64,000 nucleotides of DNA from Coprobacter fastidiosus (GCF_030296935.1 NZ_AP028032.1:806001-870000), one strand, 5' to 3'; positions 29,713 to 40,334 are shown, numbered from the stretch's first letter. Notes: generated by a model not told the origin, from the letters alone. Translations and numbers: made by a program.

Positions 29713-31893
29713 TTAGTTTCCCATTTCGGAAAGGAATTTAATTCGTACCAGACGTATCTCTTCTTCTGTATAATCACGACCCAATTCTTCTATTGCCGCT
29801 TCGAGATCATCGCTGTCCGCTTCTTTGAAATATTCAAATATGTCATAAATATGGTCATCATCCATTACTTCTTGCAAGAAATAGTCGATATTGATTTTTG
29901 TTCCAGAATACACTATTGCTTCTACTTCGTCAAGAAGATCGGTAAATTCAAGACCTTTCGACTCTGCCAATTCATCAAGTGCGATCTTACGGTCGATACC
30001 TTGAATAATAGAAACCTTCATTTTCGATTTATTGGCAACCGTTCTCACACGCAAATCTTCAGGACGTTCTATTTCGTTTTCGTCACAATGCGTCTTTATA
30101 ACTTTAATAAATTCTTCACCGTAACGTTTGGCTTTTCCAGCCCCGACTCCCGGTATATTCTGCAATTCTTCAATAGTTACGGGATAAGTCGTCGCCATAG
30201 CTTCGAGCGAAGGATCCTGAAATATAACATAAGGAGGCAACTCCAATTTCTTGGCTATTTTCTTACGCAAATCTTTTAAGATAGCATATAAAGTAGGATC
30301 TACGGCACAGGTAGCTCCTCCCTTCATCGGAACTTCTTCCTCAACATCATCAAAATCGTTATCCTCCACAATCTTGAATGATACCGGCTTTTTGAGAAAT
30401 GCATGTCCGGCTTTCGTAACTTTCAGCAGCCCGTAATTTTCAATATCCTTATCCAAATATCCGGCTATCAATGCCTGTCGTATTACTGCACTCCACGTTT
30501 TTTCCTCTTCACCTTGACCGCATCCGAACACCTCAAGATCTTCTTGATGATATGAAAGGACTTCGGTCGTTTCTTTTCCCAATAATACATCGATCACATG
30601 ATCGGCTTTAAATTTTTCTTTCAGAGCTATTACAGTTTCCAGAACTGCACAAAGTAAATCTTGAGCTTCCACTTGTTTCTTAGGGTTTAAACAATTGTCA
30701 CAATTTCCACAATTTTCTTCTCCGTATTCTTCCCCGAAATAATGCAACAACAATTTTCTTCGGCACACCGATGATTCAGCATAAGCTGCTGTTTCGAGCA
30801 ATAACTGCTTCCCGATTTCCTGTTCAGCAATAGGTTTTCCCTGCATAAATTTCTCCAATTTCTGCAGATCTTTGTTCATATAAAACGTTATACACTGACC
30901 TTCGCCGCCATCTCGTCCGGCACGTCCGGTTTCCTGATAATATCCCTCAAGGCTTTTCGGAATATCATAATGGATAACGAAACGAACATCGGGTTTATCA
31001 ATTCCCATACCGAATGCGATAGTAGCTACTATTACATCCACCTTCTCAAGCAAAAAAGCGTCTTGGTTCTGAGTCCGAGTAGTAGAGTCCATACCGGCAT
31101 GGTACGGAAGTGCATTTATACCGTTAACTTTCAATGTTTCGGCAAGTTCTTCGACTTTTTTCCGGCTCAGACAATAAATAATTCCCGACTTACCTGATTG
31201 GGATTTGATATATTTGATAATGTCTCGATCAATGTTTTGCGTTTTGGGACGCACTTCATAATAAAGATTAGGACGATTAAAGGAAGATTTAAAGACCTCC
31301 GCATCAATCATCCCAAGATTTTTTTGAATATCGTGTTGTACCTTAGGCGTTGCTGTTGCTGTAAGAGCAATCAACGGATGAGAACCTATTTCATTAATTA
31401 TAGGACGTATGCGCCGGTACTCAGGTCTGAAGTCATGTCCCCATTCCGAAATACAATGCGCCTCATCCACAGCATAAAATGATATTTTTACTTGTTTAAG
31501 AAATTCTATATTTTCTTCTTTGGTAAGAGATTCGGGAGCTACATACAATAACTTGGTACGTCCCGCCATAATGTCATCTTTTACCTGATCTATTGCAGCT
31601 TTATTCAAAGACGAGTTTATAAAATGCGCCACACCATCTTCCTCACTGAAATTACGCATTGCATCCACCTGATTTTTCATCAAGGCGATAAGGGGTGATA
31701 TGACAATAGCTGTGCCATCGAGCAATAACGAGGGCAACTGATAACATAAAGACTTACCTCCGCCCGTAGGCATCAGCACAAATGTGTCTTTACCATCAAG
31801 CAAATTCCGAATTATCGCCTCTTGATTTCCTTTAAAGGTATCAAATCCGAAATTCTTCTTCAACTCTTCTATCAAATTTGTTCTTGTTGCCAT
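29713..31893 (-). CDS. recQ: ATP-dependent DNA helicase RecQ
   Basis: 726 residues. Walker A is PTGGGKS (42-48), the Walker B box DEAH lies in DEAHCISEWGHDFRPEYRR, and the zinc cysteines lie in CRRKLLLHYFGEE and NCGNCDNC. After the RQC winged helix an HRDC domain follows (about 530-610, PPYVIFQDPSLEAMA). An extra C-terminal acidic segment is common in Bacteroidetes RecQ. It unwinds recombination intermediates. It lies 111 bases after clpX, probably in the same transcription direction and perhaps the same unit. Confidence 0.96.
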   Translation of the reverse strand: MATRTNLIEELKKNFGFDTFKGNQEAIIRNLLDGKDTFVLMPTGGGKSLCYQLPSLLLDGTAIVISPLIALMKNQVDAMRNFSEEDGVAHFINSSLNKAAIDQVKDDIMAGRTKLLYVAPESLTKEENIEFLKQVKISFYAVDEAHCISEWGHDFRPEYRRIRPIINEIGSHPLIALTATATPKVQHDIQKNLGMIDAEVFKSSFNRPNLYYEVRPKTQNIDRDIIKYIKSQSGKSGIIYCLSRKKVEELAETLKVNGINALPYHAGMDSTTRTQNQDAFLLEKVDVIVATIAFGMGIDKPDVRFVIHYDIPKSLEGYYQETGRAGRDGGEGQCITFYMNKDLQKLEKFMQGKPIAEQEIGKQLLLETAAYAESSVCRRKLLLHYFGEEYGEENCGNCDNCLNPKKQVEAQDLLCAVLETVIALKEKFKADHVIDVLLGKETTEVLSYHQEDLEVFGCGQGEEEKTWSAVIRQALIAGYLDKDIENYGLLKVTKAGHAFLKKPVSFKIVEDNDFDDVEEEVPMKGGATCAVDPTLYAILKDLRKKIAKKLELPPYVIFQDPSLEAMATTYPVTIEELQNIPGVGAGKAKRYGEEFIKVIKTHCDENEIERPEDLRVRTVANKSKMKVSIIQGIDRKIALDELAESKGLEFTDLLDEVEAIVYSGTKINIDYFLQEVMDDDHIYDIFEYFKEADSDDLEAAIEELGRDYTEEEIRLVRIKFLSEMGN

Positions 31894-32004
31894 ATAATGT
31901 AATGATTAACAGTCAGAAGACGATCATAATTTTCTCATTAGGAGAAACCTCGTAAACAAATTTATAAACAAGTCTGCAAAATAACCAATTTATTTGAATC
32001 TTTT

Positions 32005-33243
32005 TTAATGCAAAGCATGCATATTCGCCTTTTTCAACTTTTCCTCTGCATACTTTCGGGTAATATGCAACGTTTTTTCATCGGACGAAGGCATATCAAA
32101 CATTGCATCCATCATAATCGTTTCCGCAATAGAGCGCAATCCTCTAGCACCCAATTTAAATTCGATCGCTTTTTCCACAATATAATCAAGGACATCGTCA
32201 TCAAATGTCAATGTCACATCATCCATTTCAAATAAACGGACATATTGTTTAATAATAGAATTCTTCGGTTCGGTAAGTATTCTACGTAAAGCATTTTTAT
32301 CCAACGGGTCTAAATAAGTAAGTAACGGTAACCGACCTATAATTTCCGGAATAAGACCGAACGCCTTTAGATCCTGAGGAGATATATACTGCAACATATT
32401 ATTGCGATCTATCTCCTGACGTTTCTTATCAGCTCCGTATCCCACTACTTGCGTATTGAGCCGAAGTGCGATTTTTTTCTCTATACCATCAAACGCTCCA
32501 CCGCAAATATACAAGATATTTTTAGTATTTACGGCAATCATTTTTTGGTCGGGATGTTTCCGTCCACCTTGAGGCGGAACATTAACGACCGATCCTTCGA
32601 GAAGTTTAAGCAACCCCTGCTGCACACCTTCCCCACTAACATCTCTCGTAATAGAAGGGTTATCTCCTTTACGGGCAATTTTATCGATTTCGTCAATAAA
32701 TACAATCCCTCGTTCTGCTGCTTCAACGTTATAATCGGCGACTTGTAATAAACGAGTCAATATACTTTCGATATCCTCTCCTACATAACCGGCTTCTGTT
32801 AAAACTGTGGCATCGACAATCGTAAACGGAACATTCAACATGCGAGCTATCGTTTTTGCCAAAAGAGTTTTTCCCGTACCGGTATGCCCTACCATAATGA
32901 TATTCGATTTCTCAATCTCAACATCATCTTTTTTCGAATCGGCATTCTGCAACAATCGTTTATAATGATTGAATACCGCAACAGACAAATAGCGTTTTGC
33001 CGCATCCTGTCCGATAACATATTGATCTAAAAACTTCTTGATCTCCTGAGGGCGGGGCAGATCTTCTTTAGTAAAGCCTAATCCTGAATTAACAGTCTTA
33101 TTCTTTTTGAGAATTTCTTCTATCATCTCATGCGCTCGCTCGACACAATCATTGCAGATAAAACCTGTAGCTCCCGTAAGCAACATCTCAACTTCTCTTT
33201 CGGAGCGGCCACAAAAACTACATTTGTTTATTTGTTTTGTCAT
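32005..33243 (-). CDS. clpX: ATP-dependent Clp protease ATP-binding subunit ClpX
   Basis: 412 residues. N-terminal zinc-binding domain (C8, C11, C30, C33), Walker A GHTGTGKT (119-126), Walker [11 protein letters not shown], sensor and ClpP-binding loop regions typical of the family. Unfolds tagged substrates and feeds them to ClpP, whose gene lies 29 bases upstream. Confidence 0.97.
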   Translation of the reverse strand: MTKQINKCSFCGRSEREVEMLLTGATGFICNDCVERAHEMIEEILKKNKTVNSGLGFTKEDLPRPQEIKKFLDQYVIGQDAAKRYLSVAVFNHYKRLLQNADSKKDDVEIEKSNIIMVGHTGTGKTLLAKTIARMLNVPFTIVDATVLTEAGYVGEDIESILTRLLQVADYNVEAAERGIVFIDEIDKIARKGDNPSITRDVSGEGVQQGLLKLLEGSVVNVPPQGGRKHPDQKMIAVNTKNILYICGGAFDGIEKKIALRLNTQVVGYGADKKRQEIDRNNMLQYISPQDLKAFGLIPEIIGRLPLLTYLDPLDKNALRRILTEPKNSIIKQYVRLFEMDDVTLTFDDDVLDYIVEKAIEFKLGARGLRSIAETIMMDAMFDMPSSDEKTLHITRKYAEEKLKKANMHALH

Positions 33244-33272
33244 TTCCTATTTTCTTGTTCTTTTTCTTCACA

Positions 33273-33941
33273 TTATTTCGCTTTAGTAAGCACATCATCG
33301 ATCATTCCATATTCTTTCGCTTCTGCTGCAGTCATCCAATAATCCCGGTCAGAATCTTTTTCTACTCTTTCATAAGTATTTCCCGAATGATCAGCAATAA
33401 TCGTATAAAGTTCTTTCTTAAGCTTCTGTATCTCCCGAGCAGTAATTTCTATATCCGAAGCCTGTCCCTGTGCACCGCCCATAGGTTGGTGAATCATCAC
33501 TCTCGAGTGTTGCAATGCAAAACGTTTTCCTCTTGTTCCGGCCACAAGTAACACCGCCCCCATAGATGCAGCCATACCTGTGCAAATAGTAGAAACATCG
33601 CTTGCAATATATTGCATCGTATCATATATTCCCAAACCCGCATACACACTCCCTCCCGGTGTATTTAAATATATAGAAATATCTTTACCCGGATCTGCAG
33701 AATCAAGATAAAGCAATTGAGCTTGAATCACATTAGCAGTATAATCATCGACTTGAGTGCCTAAAAAGATGATCCTGTCCATCATCAAACGAGAAAATAC
33801 GTCCATTTGAGCAACATTCAGCTGGCGTTCTTCTATAATTGTCGGAGAAATATAACTACTGGTTATATCTATATATTTATCTAACGCGAGCCCGTTCATC
33901 CCCAAATGTTTTGTGGCATAATTTTTAAAATCGTTTGTCAT
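33273..33941 (-). CDS. clpP: ATP-dependent Clp protease proteolytic subunit ClpP
   Basis: 222 residues. Catalytic serine in GMAASMGAV (Ser126), histidine in MIHQPMGG (His151), and an Asp in the handle domain complete the triad. Forms the tetradecameric barrel with ClpX. It has its own consensus promoter at 33977-34009, after the tig terminator. Confidence 0.97.
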   Translation of the reverse strand: MTNDFKNYATKHLGMNGLALDKYIDITSSYISPTIIEERQLNVAQMDVFSRLMMDRIIFLGTQVDDYTANVIQAQLLYLDSADPGKDISIYLNTPGGSVYAGLGIYDTMQYIASDVSTICTGMAASMGAVLLVAGTRGKRFALQHSRVMIHQPMGGAQGQASDIEITAREIQKLKKELYTIIADHSGNTYERVEKDSDRDYWMTAAEAKEYGMIDDVLTKAK

Positions 33942-33976
33942 ACGTTTTCCTTCTTGATTAATTTATAGTTTTCAAA

Positions 33977-34009
33977 CAAAGGTATAAATAAAATCATGTA
34001 TTCCGCAAA
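33977..34009 (-). promoter_or_regulatory. clpP promoter
   Basis: Minus strand TTTG (34009-34006), 21 bases, TACCTTTG (33984-33977). Full consensus match, 36 bases before the clpP ATG. Confidence 0.8.
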
Positions 34010-34088
34010 TTTATTTTATCCGGAATAACATTAAAAAAGGCCATAATCTTTAATATTGTTTAAAACACAGTCATACCAACATAAAAGA

Positions 34089-34117
34089 AACCCGCCACGT
34101 CTGATGGCGGGCGGGTT
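34089..34117 (-). terminator. Intrinsic terminator after tig
   Basis: On the minus strand AACCCGCC, 13-base loop, GGCGGGTT, then TCTTTTAT. It separates tig from clpP, so clpPX transcription relies on its own promoter or on readthrough. Confidence 0.8.
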
Positions 34118-34137
34118 CTCATCTTATTTTGTTCAAC

Positions 34138-35496
34138 TTATTTTGTTTCGAACATTTTATAGAATTCATCAGCAGAAACAGCGATTTCATTCAAGGTTAC
34201 AGCACCTTTAATAGTCGCAATGATTTTCTCTTCTGTTGCACGCTCTGCAATGTTACTAACCATCTTTTTATCTTTCAGCATATCGGTCGCATATTTGTCG
34301 AGCAAATCTTCAGGTACATTCATCATTCCGTACTGAGCAAATTGCGCGCGAGTAACTTTACGTGCCATATCTAAAATGTCGGCATCCTCAACTTTTATAT
34401 TGAAATCTTTAACAATTTGTTCTTTAATCAACTGCCACTTCAAATCCGGAACCATTTTAGGATATTCTTCTTCTACCGATTCGGCAGTACGTTTCTCTCC
34501 GGTAGTCACCAACCAACGCTTTAACAAAGCATCCGGCAACTGTATATCTCCAACCTTATTCTCTAAAACTTTACGTGCATCAAGACCGAATTTATAATCA
34601 CTCTCCGGCTTCATTTGATTTTCAATCATCTCACGCACCTTCGCTTTATATTCCTCTTCTGTCTTTACGACATCTTTACCAAATGCATTATCAAAAAGCT
34701 CCTGCCCCATTTCAGCCGGTTTAAATCCGAGAATACTAGTAACTTCTACTTCAAAATCAGATTTCATATTTGCAGCTTCTTCTTTTTTGATATGAAGCAT
34801 CGAAGCTAATTCCACCTCATTATTATCACATGATTTTGCTGGGTTGAAGATGACTTTTTGACCTACTTTTACACCGGCAAACTTTGATTTCTCATCTTCA
34901 TTTTTGAAGTAATTAGGCGAAATAATTCCCGATTCTACAACGATTCCTCCGTCTTTGACATTTCCGGCTTCATCCAACTCTATAAATTTCCCGCGAATCA
35001 TATCCTTTTCTCCTGCAACTTCCACAGGTTCTTGTGTACCGAAACGGTTTGCTAATGCCTCACACTGTTTTTCGACCATCGTATCGTCAACCGTTACATT
35101 ATAATAGTCTACACAATCCTCTTTAGACAAATTCACAGAAATTTCAGGAGCTAAAGCCACATCAAACGAAACTGTAAAATCTTCTTGCCCATCAAAATTA
35201 ATTTCCGGCTGATCTGCAACCGGCATAGGTTCACCCAAAACATTGAGTTTATTCTCACGAATATAGTTAAATAACGATTCAGAAACGAGTTTATTGAATT
35301 CTTCAGCCAATACCGATTTTCCAAACATTTTCTGTATCATCCCCATTGGAACCATACCTCTACGAAATCCCGGAATATTTGCTTTCTGACGATAAGCGCG
35401 TAAAGCTTTGTCAACTTTTTCTTGATAATCAGCTTTTGTAATCTCAATTTTGATTACAGCAGATACTTTGTCAATGTTTTGTTGTGAAACGTTCAT
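34138..35496 (-). CDS. tig: Trigger factor
   Basis: 452-residue ribosome-associated chaperone. The ribosome-binding region near residues 37-50 reads ANIPGFRRGMVPMGMI, close to the GFRxGxxP signature. A central FKBP-like segment (about 150-250) is degenerate, as usual in Bacteroidetes, and the C-terminal helical arms follow. tig-clpP-clpX order is a widespread arrangement. Confidence 0.93.
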   Translation of the reverse strand: MNVSQQNIDKVSAVIKIEITKADYQEKVDKALRAYRQKANIPGFRRGMVPMGMIQKMFGKSVLAEEFNKLVSESLFNYIRENKLNVLGEPMPVADQPEINFDGQEDFTVSFDVALAPEISVNLSKEDCVDYYNVTVDDTMVEKQCEALANRFGTQEPVEVAGEKDMIRGKFIELDEAGNVKDGGIVVESGIISPNYFKNEDEKSKFAGVKVGQKVIFNPAKSCDNNEVELASMLHIKKEEAANMKSDFEVEVTSILGFKPAEMGQELFDNAFGKDVVKTEEEYKAKVREMIENQMKPESDYKFGLDARKVLENKVGDIQLPDALLKRWLVTTGEKRTAESVEEEYPKMVPDLKWQLIKEQIVKDFNIKVEDADILDMARKVTRAQFAQYGMMNVPEDLLDKYATDMLKDKKMVSNIAERATEEKIIATIKGAVTLNEIAVSADEFYKMFETK

Positions 35497-35604
35497 TCCT
35501 AACGAATTATTATTATTAAAATTTACTTTTTAATCTTGCCATACCGCTAAAACGTGCGATACTTTACACTGTTATCAAATAATATCGTGTACATTTTGGC
35601 AGCG

Positions 35605-35635
35605 CAAAAGTAACTGTATTCTTCCGATAATCAAA
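35605..35635 (-). promoter_or_regulatory. tig promoter
   Basis: Minus strand TTTG (35635-35632), 19 bases, TACTTTTG (35612-35605). Perfect match to the Bacteroidetes consensus; start near 35598, leader about 100 bases. Confidence 0.82.
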
Positions 35636-35881
35636 CTTCTTTTACAATTTTGTAACAAAAAGTTTTCAGTAAAAGCATAATTCACAGATAAAATGAAGTA
35701 TTTCAAAAAATTAAAGACGAATCGCTTGCATATCCGAAATTTATATTTTCCTTTGTAATCGAATAAGAGTTGGTTTGCACTATTTAGTGAATCGCTCATG
35801 TAACTTATTGCATGACTACAAGCTTTATTTTCCAGACCCGCAACTGTTCAAGTTTTTTCACTAATTTATTTTTTTATTTTT
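35636..35881. other. Intergenic stretch between tig and the RRM gene
   Basis: AT-rich, with no ORF I would support. It should contain the promoter of the RRM gene, but no convincing TTTG/TAnnTTTG pair is seen. Confidence 0.4.
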
Positions 35882-36127
35882 ATGAACATTTACATTGGAA
35901 ACCTTAACTATCGTGTTAAGGAAGCAGACTTGCAACAAGTGATTGAAGAATACGGTGCTGTCGAATCCGTAAAAATTATCAAAGACCGCGAAACCGGTAA
36001 ATCAAAAGGTTTTGCTTTTATTGAAATGAACAACGACGCCCAAGCGAAACAAGCTATCGAAGAATTGAACGGTTCTGAATTCGAAGGCCGTACTATGATC
36101 GTAAAAGAAGCTCGTCCAAGATCTTAA
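35882..36127 (+). CDS. RRM-type RNA-binding protein
   Basis: The 81-residue protein is a single RNA recognition motif: RNP2 is IYIGNL (residues 3-8) and RNP1 is KSKGFAFIEM (about 40-49). Bacteroidetes carry several such short RRM proteins; relatives (Rbp family) act as global post-transcriptional regulators that bind mRNAs and small RNAs. Single-gene unit with a strong terminator. Confidence 0.93.
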   Translation: MNIYIGNLNYRVKEADLQQVIEEYGAVESVKIIKDRETGKSKGFAFIEMNNDAQAKQAIEELNGSEFEGRTMIVKEARPRS

Positions 36128-36205
36128 AAAAACTTCATTCACTTGTGAGTCCTTAGTTTACGCAAGTCTGAGTTTTTTATATCGACGACTTACTATAACT
36201 GCTAT

Positions 36206-36245
36206 AAAAAAAGACCTGGTTTCGCTTGATTCAGGTCTTTTTTAT
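36206..36245 (+). terminator. Intrinsic terminator after the RRM gene
   Basis: AAAAAGACCTG, 13-base loop, CAGGTCTTTTTT. Works in both directions in principle; only the plus-strand gene needs it. Confidence 0.85.
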
Positions 36246-36565
36246 ATTTTTCAATCCGCTGAAATTCAAAAAAAATAAATCAGAAAAACTGTAAAAAATA
36301 TTGATATAATATTTTTCCTGAAAATAAAGAATGAAGAATTTCCCAATAATAAATAAAAGTTATCAGTATAGTTTTCATTATTCTTCAAAATCTTTATCTT
36401 AGCATTCTATAAAAGGTTCTGATAATATTTAACATTTAAGAGTCCGTCTAAAGATATAACAAAAAGTTATTCAAGATAAACAGATGTATATCTGTTATTT
36501 CAATAAAATTTCATTCATTTGCACATGTCTAACCAATCAAAAATCGAAGAAAGAAATGAAATTAA
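36246..36565. other. Intergenic stretch before the exporter gene
   Basis: Strongly AT-rich. I see no gene, hairpin or consensus promoter that I can support. Confidence 0.4.
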
Positions 36566-37615
36566 ATGAAAAGAAAGGCAGGTATGTTGCATGGAATTTT
36601 ATTGATCGCACTCTTTTCGTGCGCTGCATTCTATATAGGAGATATGCCGTTTATCCAAAAACTTTCACTCAGCCCGCTAATTATAGGTATTATCTTAGGT
36701 ATGCTTTATGCCAACAGTTTACGCAATCAGCTACCCGAGACATGGGTTCCCGGTATTTTATTCTGCTCTAAACAACTTCTCAGATTGGGTATCATTCTAT
36801 ACGGTTTCAGACTCACATTTCAAAATATCATCGAAGTAGGACTTCCGGCAATTATCATTGACGCAATTATCGTTACCGTAACTATTTATGGAGGTATTTA
36901 CGTCGGAAAATTTCTAAAAATAGATAGAGGTATAGCTCTTTTAACATCAGTCGGTAGTGGAATATGCGGGGCAGCCGCGGTATTAGGAGCAGAAGCTACC
37001 CTAAAAAGTAAACCATATAAAACTGCTGTTGCTGTTTCTACGGTCGTCATCTTCGGGACTATATCGATGTTTCTGTATCCGGCATTGTATAATCATGGAA
37101 TTATAGATCTTACACCTGAACAAATGGGAATTTATACGGGTTCAACTTTACATGAAGTCGCTCATGTAGCCGGAGCTGGAAATTCGATGGGAAAAGAAAT
37201 TTCTGATTCTGCCATTATCGTCAAGATGATACGTGTCATCATGCTCGTTCCGGTTTTACTGTTTATAAGTTATTCAATGTCAAGAGCAATTGCAAAAATC
37301 AGGAGACGTGTCGGGATAGACTCACACAACCCAAACCGATCATCCAAAGTTGCTGTTCCATGGTTCGCCTTCGGATTTTTAGCCGTTATAGGTTTCAATT
37401 CGTTGAATTTACTACCCGAACCATTTATCGATTTCATTAATAGATTAGATACCTTTTTGTTAACTATGGCAATGACTGCTCTCGGGGCAGAAACCAGTAT
37501 AGAAAAATTCAAAAAAGCCGGATTAAAGCCTTTTATATTAGCTGCAATATTGTTTTTATGGTTATTAGGAGGAGGTTACCTACTCACTAAATACTTAACA
37601 CCTTATTTAATGTAA
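36566..37615 (+). CDS. YeiH family putative sulfate exporter
   Basis: A 349-residue inner-membrane protein with about ten helices, matching the YeiH/UPF0324 family: GIILGMLYANSLRN near residue 40, GSGICGAAAVLGAE (about 130-143), HEVAHVAGAG (about 197-206). The family is annotated as sulfate exporters, with limited experimental proof. A LysR regulator follows after 11 bases in the same direction, parallel to the yeiE-yeiH pairing in other bacteria. Confidence 0.85.
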   Translation: MKRKAGMLHGILLIALFSCAAFYIGDMPFIQKLSLSPLIIGIILGMLYANSLRNQLPETWVPGILFCSKQLLRLGIILYGFRLTFQNIIEVGLPAIIIDAIIVTVTIYGGIYVGKFLKIDRGIALLTSVGSGICGAAAVLGAEATLKSKPYKTAVAVSTVVIFGTISMFLYPALYNHGIIDLTPEQMGIYTGSTLHEVAHVAGAGNSMGKEISDSAIIVKMIRVIMLVPVLLFISYSMSRAIAKIRRRVGIDSHNPNRSSKVAVPWFAFGFLAVIGFNSLNLLPEPFIDFINRLDTFLLTMAMTALGAETSIEKFKKAGLKPFILAAILFLWLLGGGYLLTKYLTPYLM

Positions 37616-37626
37616 TACTCAATATT

Positions 37627-38553
37627 ATGTCCGATATGTATGACTTCCGATTGAAAGTATTCCAACGTGTCGCATGGAATCTCAGTTTTACCAAAGCTGC
37701 CCAAGAACTACAAATTTCACAACCTGCTGTAACCAAACATATCCGCGAGTTAGAGTCAATCTATAACACACGGTTGTTTGATCGTGTCGGAAACAAAATC
37801 GCACTAACGGCAGCCGGAATTATTTTACTAAAACATTGTGATACCATTCTATCTGAATACAGTAAGCTAAATTATAAAATGCATCAACTAAATAATAAAG
37901 AGGTGGGACAAATACATATCGGAGCAAGCCTAACGATCGCACAATATATTCTTCCAGTATTTTTAGCTCAATTTTGTCAAGAATATCCAGATATATCTCT
38001 CGATCTACAGATGCATAATACTCTTGAAATAGAAAATATGCTACATGCACAAAAGATTGACATTGGACTGATTGAAGGACCTTCGAGAAAGCCTTATTTA
38101 AAATATTCTCCATTTCTGAAAGACGAAATAGTTGCGATCGTAAGAAACACAGCCCGTTGGGGAGACAGCCCGTTTCCTCTTTCTAAAATCAAAGAACTAC
38201 CACTAATACTTAGAGAGCATACATCTGGCACAACACAATTTATAGAAGAAAATTTACAAAAATACGGTATAAAATATTCTTCACTCAACGTACTTATGCA
38301 TATGGGGTCGACAGAAGGAATAAAATCATTTTTAAGACATTCGGATTGTGTCGGATTACTCTCTATTTATTCGGTCAGTAAAGAACTGATGAACGGAGAA
38401 TTCAGAATCATCGATTTTCAAGATTTCACAATCGAAAGAGAGTTCTGTTTTGTTCAAAATCAAGGCGATAACTCTGAGATAAATCAGTTATTTATCAATT
38501 TTATCAATAAAAAATCTTCAGAGCAATACGGCCATAGTTACATAGGTAAATAA
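37627..38553 (+). CDS. LysR family transcriptional regulator
   Basis: 308 residues. The N-terminal winged helix is clear (FTKAAQELQISQPAVTKHIRELE, about 18-40), and the C-terminal part from residue 90 is a periplasmic-binding-like effector domain. Resemblance to CysL/YeiE-type regulators and the adjacent sulfate exporter suggest a sulfur-related signal; this is inferred. It probably controls its own operon. Confidence 0.88.
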   Translation: MSDMYDFRLKVFQRVAWNLSFTKAAQELQISQPAVTKHIRELESIYNTRLFDRVGNKIALTAAGIILLKHCDTILSEYSKLNYKMHQLNNKEVGQIHIGASLTIAQYILPVFLAQFCQEYPDISLDLQMHNTLEIENMLHAQKIDIGLIEGPSRKPYLKYSPFLKDEIVAIVRNTARWGDSPFPLSKIKELPLILREHTSGTTQFIEENLQKYGIKYSSLNVLMHMGSTEGIKSFLRHSDCVGLLSIYSVSKELMNGEFRIIDFQDFTIEREFCFVQNQGDNSEINQLFINFINKKSSEQYGHSYIGK

Positions 38554-38660
38554 ATCGGACCTTTTTTAATTCTATATAAAATAGGCTTCAGCCTGTCAAC
38601 CTTTTCTAAAAAGAAATTGTTATCAAACTATCTTTAACCGCTATAGTAAAATTGATAACA

Positions 38661-38813
38661 ATGAAAAAATTAATCTCCAGATTCTCGAAATATGATGAAT
38701 GGGGATACCGAAATCCTCAATTCGACAAATTAAAAAAGGTAGCAGGTACTATTATAATGACTATTATTGGTATCACATTTATTACCTTAATCATATTAGA
38801 AGAGAGTTTGTAA
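38661..38813 (+). CDS. Small single-pass membrane protein, unknown function
   Basis: A 50-residue ORF: a basic, aromatic N-terminus (KLISRFSKYDEWGYRNPQFD) followed by one hydrophobic helix (about 26-45, TIIMTIIGITFITLIILE). It is followed within 12 bases by a strong terminator, supporting it as a real transcript end. Family not recognised; similar short membrane proteins are often missed. Confidence 0.6.
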   Translation: MKKLISRFSKYDEWGYRNPQFDKLKKVAGTIIMTIIGITFITLIILEESL

Positions 38814-38824
38814 TAGATTGAAAT

Positions 38825-38859
38825 AAAAAGGATGTAATACCGGTATTACATCCTTTTTT
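38825..38859. terminator. Bidirectional intrinsic terminator
   Basis: An almost perfect palindrome centred on ACCGGT: AAAAAGGATGTAATACC followed by GGTATTACATCCTTTTT. It serves the small membrane protein gene on the plus strand and the GH28 gene on the minus strand. Confidence 0.9.
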
Positions 38860-38879
38860 ATCGATATTTTCAAACAAAA

Positions 38880-40157
38880 TTACTTACTCACAGGTTTACC
38901 CGAACTAAAATCTATTCCTTCTGGAGCAGATTCATAAACTTTGACAGCATCTCCCTTTTTTACAGATATTGAAGACCCGTTAATAAAAGAAATGTTTGAA
39001 ACATAATTTATTTCCATACCTTTTGTTGCCCTAATTTTTACATTGTCGAATACAACGTTTCGAATAGGAAGTTCCGGCACTCCCCATATAATACCGGCAT
39101 ATTCACAATCATAAATTTCTATATTACGTAAAAAAATATTATTCCATGAAGGTGTTGTGACAGTGACCTCTTCAGCCGAATCTTCTGTAACATCTTTCGG
39201 AGTCTTCGGATAATAACTCGTAATAAATATAGGTTTTCTTACATTATCAATAGTAATATTCGAGTATATAATATTTTTCTCTCCTCCCCCTCTCGAGCGA
39301 TTGCTTTTCATCCGAATAGCTGATTCGGTATTTTTAAAAGAACAACTATCTACCAGAACATTTTCGATACCGGCAGTATAGCTTCCGATAGAGCATCCGT
39401 GTCCATTTCCAAAATTACATTTCCGAATTGTTATATTCTTTGTTCCTGAATCCATTGCAATATTATCATCTCCACAAGCGATATTACAATTATAAATCAA
39501 AACGTTCGGAGCCCAAACATCAATTCCATCACTGTTCGGAGCTTCATCCGGAGCTTCAATCGTAATGTCCCTCACCGTTATATCCGAACTTCCTCGTCCT
39601 AACGTTATGTGTACATTCGGTGCATTCTGCAACCGGATACCGCATATTTCTATATTTCTACAATTATCGAAACGAATCAGGCAACCTCTTTTTATAGATC
39701 TGTTTGCCCTAAAAGCCGTCCACCATGCACTTCCGTCTCCTTCGATCACACCTTTCCCACTCACCTTAATATTCTGAACTCGTTTACCCGAAATAAGATG
39801 GGCATAACGATCCGGCTTACCATTATTCGGATAACTCCCTTCAACAATGCCGTTTCCTTTCCCATAAGGAAGAGCTTTTAAAATACATCCGTCATCCAAA
39901 ACAAGATTTATATTGCTTTTCATTACAATAGGGCCACACATAAACGTTCCTGCCGGAATAATTACCGATCCCCCTCCGGCAGCACTACACTCATCTATTG
40001 TCTTCTGAATTGCAACAGTATTATCAAGAGCTGATGCCGATGCTCCATAATCGGTCACTGAAAACCGAGTTTCCGGAATCTCTGGTTTCAAAATTGTTTG
40101 TGCCGATACTATACCTGATAGTATCAATGAACAAATGAGAAAAACATTTTTTTTCAT
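38880..40157 (-). CDS. Glycoside hydrolase family 28 (polygalacturonase-like)
   Basis: 425 residues with signal peptide (1-19, ending VSAQ). Right-handed parallel beta-helix with the GH28 catalytic pattern: NSDGIDVW and GDDNIAMDSG (the three catalytic aspartates), GHGCSIGSY (His), and RMKSNRSRGG in the RIK position. It should cleave galacturonan or rhamnogalacturonan backbones. It stands alone, without susCD-like genes nearby. Confidence 0.92.
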   Translation of the reverse strand: MKKNVFLICSLILSGIVSAQTILKPEIPETRFSVTDYGASASALDNTVAIQKTIDECSAAGGGSVIIPAGTFMCGPIVMKSNINLVLDDGCILKALPYGKGNGIVEGSYPNNGKPDRYAHLISGKRVQNIKVSGKGVIEGDGSAWWTAFRANRSIKRGCLIRFDNCRNIEICGIRLQNAPNVHITLGRGSSDITVRDITIEAPDEAPNSDGIDVWAPNVLIYNCNIACGDDNIAMDSGTKNITIRKCNFGNGHGCSIGSYTAGIENVLVDSCSFKNTESAIRMKSNRSRGGGEKNIIYSNITIDNVRKPIFITSYYPKTPKDVTEDSAEEVTVTTPSWNNIFLRNIEIYDCEYAGIIWGVPELPIRNVVFDNVKIRATKGMEINYVSNISFINGSSISVKKGDAVKVYESAPEGIDFSSGKPVSK

Positions 40158-40300
40158 ATATAATTAAGATTTATCGAATATAATTCTTAGAGCTTGTCGT
40201 AAATTTTATAGAAATATTTTTGAAGTAAAAATACAGGTAACTCTAAGTTTTTACAATAGACAAATCTTCTTATCGGAGCTTTTCAACAATTATTCCACTC

Positions 40301-40334
40301 TTTTCGTCAAAAAAGAGACATCTCGGGTAAAAAC
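40301..40334. repeat. Dispersed intergenic repeat, copy 3 (partial)
   Basis: TTTTCGTCAAAAAAGAGACA and the following GGGTAAAAAC match the start and end of the first block of the repeat seen at 5661 and 41978. Confidence 0.35.

Noticed and set aside
35575-35799. 74-codon minus-strand frame upstream of tig
   Set aside because: It covers the tig promoter, has no recognisable features, and uses codons at random.
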